DNA of 34,121 bases, taken from Endomicrobium sp. Its GTDB lineage: Bacteria; Elusimicrobiota; Endomicrobiia; Endomicrobiales; Endomicrobiaceae. The notes under the pieces are model-generated. The model was not told where the DNA came from and did not search any database. It was given only the letters and a program-made list of their open reading frames with translations. How positions within the stretch are numbered: the first letter of the stretch is position 1; every line of letters begins with the position of its first letter. The translations under genes were made by a program, and so were the position numbers. This document shows positions 31,230-34,121 of this stretch, in pieces. Location of the stretch: positions 1 to 34,121 of the forward strand of contig JAISWG010000027.1 of the NCBI GenBank assembly GCA_031271205.1, written 5' to 3'.

Positions 31230-32873
31230 TTATTTTCTTTTATCTCTATAAATCTTTATCAAACTCTCTGTTGACACATCATGCTTACTGTAAGTTTCGC
31301 CTTTGAGTTCTAGCAATATTACATTTGCCAACACCTTTCCAAGCTCAACTCCCCATTGGTCAAAACTGTTTATCCGCCACATAATCCCTTGCACAAATAT
31401 TTTATGCTCATACAACGCTATTAATGCACCAAGAGTTCTTGGTGTAAGACTATCTATCAAAATGCTGTTAGTAGGCCTATTTCCATCAAATACTTTATAA
31501 GGCACCAAAAATTCTATATCAGCTTGGGAAAACCCTGTCCTTACAAAGTTTTCAACAACTTGCTCTTTTGTAAGACCAAACGCTAAAGCTTCCATCTGAG
31601 CAAAATAATTTGCCATCAACTTTTCTTGATGATCACCGACTTTCTCAAGAGAGTTTATAAAGCCTATAAAATCAGAAGGGATAAATTTAGTTCCCTGATG
31701 AACAAGTTGATAAAAAGAATGCTGTGCATTAGTTCCTATTCCTCCTAAGATTACAGGGCCAGTTTCATAATCTACCCTGTCACCTTCACGATTTATAAAT
31801 TTACCATTGCTTTCCATATCTTCTTGCTGAACATATGCTGGAAATTTATACAAATACTGACTGTAAGGCAAAACAGCATAAGTAGAAGCTCCAAAAAAAT
31901 TGTTATACCAAAATCCTAAAATAGCCATAATAATAGGTATATTTTTTTCATAAGGCACGTTTAAGAAATGTTGATCAATATAATATGCACCTTCCAAAAG
32001 TTCAGTAAATCTATCAAAACCAACATAGCAGGCAATTGACAATCCTATAGCAGACCATAAAGAATATCTGCCTCCTACAAAATCCCAAAATTCAAATATA
32101 CCGTTTTCGTCTATACCAAATTCTTTAACTTTTTTTACGTTTGTTGAAAGACCGACAAAGTGTTTGCTTACAGACTTATCTCCAAGTTTAGACACAAGCC
32201 ACTGTCTTGCAGTTGAAGCATTGGTCATAGTTTCAAGAGTAGTAAACGTCTTTGAAGCAATTATAAAAAGAGTCGTTTCAGGATTTAAATTCCTAAGAGT
32301 TTCGCAAATATCTGCTCCGTCAATATTTGAAACAAAATGTACATTAGGACCATCAGCATAATACTTAAGCGCCTCGCAAACCATCCTAGGACCCAAATCT
32401 GAACAACCTATGCCTATATTTACAATATCTGTTATCTTTTTTCCTGTAAAACCTGCCCATTTGCCGTTTCTCAAATCATTGTTGAACTTTTTCATTTTAG
32501 AAAGCACCGCATTAATTTCAGGCATAACATTTTTACCGTTAACATATACAGGTTTTTTACTTCTATTTCTTAAAGCTGTATGAAGAACCGCTCTTTTTTC
32601 AGTCCAGTTTATTTTTTCACCAGAAAACATTTTGTCGGCATACTCTTTGACCTTAGCAGTTTTAGCAAAATCCATTAAAAGTCTAAAAGTTTCTGAAGTT
32701 ATAATATTTTTTGAGTAATCAAAAGTTAAACCTAGATTATTATCTCGTATAGAAAATTCATTAAATCTATTACTTCCTTTAAATAAATCCCTTAAATGCA
32801 ACATGGCAGTTTTTTTGTAATTTTTCTCAAGATTTTGCCAAACATCTGTTTTTTTTAACTCAAATTTGCCCAT
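31230..32873 (-). CDS. pgi: Glucose-6-phosphate isomerase
   Basis: IVNIGIGCSDLGPRMVCEAL, VGGRYSLWSAIGLS, QQEDMESNGKFINREG, LGGIGTNAQHSFYQLVHQG. Confidence 0.96.
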   Translation of the reverse strand: MGKFELKKTDVWQNLEKNYKKTAMLHLRDLFKGSNRFNEFSIRDNNLGLTFDYSKNIITSETFRLLMDFAKTAKVKEYADKMFSGEKINWTEKRAVLHTALRNRSKKPVYVNGKNVMPEINAVLSKMKKFNNDLRNGKWAGFTGKKITDIVNIGIGCSDLGPRMVCEALKYYADGPNVHFVSNIDGADICETLRNLNPETTLFIIASKTFTTLETMTNASTARQWLVSKLGDKSVSKHFVGLSTNVKKVKEFGIDENGIFEFWDFVGGRYSLWSAIGLSIACYVGFDRFTELLEGAYYIDQHFLNVPYEKNIPIIMAILGFWYNNFFGASTYAVLPYSQYLYKFPAYVQQEDMESNGKFINREGDRVDYETGPVILGGIGTNAQHSFYQLVHQGTKFIPSDFIGFINSLEKVGDHQEKLMANYFAQMEALAFGLTKEQVVENFVRTGFSQADIEFLVPYKVFDGNRPTNSILIDSLTPRTLGALIALYEHKIFVQGIMWRINSFDQWGVELGKVLANVILLELKGETYSKHDVSTESLIKIYRDKRK

Positions 32874-33138
32874 GCTTTCCTCCTGATTGTATTTTGCATT
32901 AGAATCAATTTTTCTAACACATAAAAGTTATAGCAAAATAGTGTATAAACCGTACCATTATTTATATCCTATGACATATTCAAGTAAAAGCTGTTGCAAG
33001 AAGTGACTTAATTTGTGGCAAACTTATTCACTTTAACTGCAAAAACATTATAGGATAAACTATGTTAAAATTATATGCGAACATATGGATATCAAATATA
33101 AAATTTTAATCCTACATCTAATATAGTAAAATTCTTTT

Positions 33139-33905
33139 ATGTTAATTAAAAGATTTCAAAACCAAATCTTTAAAAATTTTTTAAAACTCCGGGATAAAAA
33201 ATTCCGCAGAAAAAATAATGTCTTTCTGGTTGAAGGCAAAAAACAAATTTTTGAAATATCTAAAGATTGGAACATTAGACAAATCATAGTTTCTCAAAAA
33301 TATGAGGCTATTAATACTTTTGAGAAACCCATAATTTTATCAGAGCAACTATTTCAAAATTATCATCTACAAAATCGCCTCAAGGAATAATTGCTGTTGT
33401 TGAAAAAAAACATTATAAAATTGAAGAATTAATAAATCAAACCAGTTTTTTCATAGTTTTAGAAAATGTTCAAGATCCTGGAAATTTAGGGGCAATTGTC
33501 CGTTCAGCTGATGCTTTTGGAGCAAAAGCTATATTTATTTCCAAAAAAAGTACAGATATATATTCAGATAAAACTATAAGAGCCACTATGGGCTCTTTGT
33601 TTCATTTACCTGTATTAAATAACGTTGATATAAAAGAACTTATTATTTTGATGAAAAGAAAAAAAATTACAATCTTTGCCACTTCATTAAATAGCAAAAA
33701 ATATTTAAACGAACTACATTGTTCTACAAAAATAGCTTTTATAATTGGTAATGAAAGTAATGGTGTAAAAATAGAAACTGAAAAACTCGCAAATACATCG
33801 TTTAAAATTCCAATGTATGGAAAAGCTGAATCTTTAAACGTTGCTGTTGCAGCGTCAATAATTATGTATGAAGTTACAAAAAATAAGCAATATATGCAAA
33901 TATAA
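33139..33905 (+). pseudogene. SpoU/TrmH-family RNA methyltransferase split by a single frameshift
   Basis: Frame 1: MLIKRFQNQIFKNFLKLRDKKFRRKNNVFLVEGKKQIFEISKDW... to about 33360. The next frame continues LSSTKSPQGIIAVVEKKHYKIEELINQTSFFIVLENVQDPGNLGAIVRSADAFGAKAIF...IGNESNGVKIE...SLNVAVAASIIMYE to 33905. Frame break at CAAAAT (33355-33360). Confidence 0.88.
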
Positions 33906-33927
33906 ATTTATTAAAATTTGAAAGTTC

Positions 33928-34010
33928 GTCTAAATTTATCGTTTATACCACACCGTTTTTTGAGTTTTTCCTATAAAATATCAAAAACGTTTTTGAATAA
34001 AAATTTAGAC
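33928..34010. repeat. Nested inverted repeats, including a 16-bp perfect palindrome
   Basis: Outer arms GTCTAAATTT (33928-33937) / AAATTTAGAC (34001-34010); TCAAAAACGTTTTTGA (33981-33996) is its own reverse complement; CGTTTTTTGA (33954-33963) can pair with TCAAAAACG (33981-33989). Confidence 0.65.
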
Positions 34011-34121
34011 CTTATTGTATGAGAAAAACTTCAAAAAAAGAGATGCTAAGAAAACAATAAAAAACAAAGTGTAGTAAGACTGTTAAAAATTAAAACTTCT
34101 AGTGTTATGAATTTGCAGCCA

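Overview
AT-rich window (34 kb), coded almost entirely on the minus strand. It looks like a slice of a reduced, actively eroding bacterial genome. The gene content and degradation style suggest a host-restricted symbiont such as an Elusimicrobia/Endomicrobium-type lineage, but that attribution is inference and untested. Intact gene blocks (minus strand): pepP-like/efp/accB/accC/gmhA; groES-groEL; a his operon (hisG-D-B-H-F-IE-A); lpxK-gmhB; typA/bipA; lipA; purH-recX-DUF362 ferredoxin protein-rluA family-ligA; nusB; rlmN; pgi. On the plus strand are a cold-shock protein gene and a SpoU/TrmH-family rRNA methyltransferase broken by a single frameshift. Between the blocks lie long low-coding stretches (about 1-2340, 14500-15940, 17510-18715, 20590-21450, 23185-23520). 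Some of these hold recognisable gene remains: an mfd pseudogene with several frameshifts (one at a G8 run) and probably a large internal deletion, and a probable cation-diffusion-facilitator remnant. The strongest non-coding signal is a complete his-operon transcription attenuator: consensus promoter, 19-aa leader peptide ending HRHDERHLR, mutually exclusive stems, and an intrinsic terminator just before hisG. Other structures worth checking are two interleaved perfect 10-bp inverted repeats (a-b-a'-b') at 338-420, a TTAGC-N7-GCTAA operator-like element at the groESL start site, a hairpin-rich csp 5'UTR, and a 16-bp perfect palindrome nested in a larger inverted repeat near the 3' edge. No rRNA, tRNA, CRISPR array, intact mobile element or defence system was recognised.
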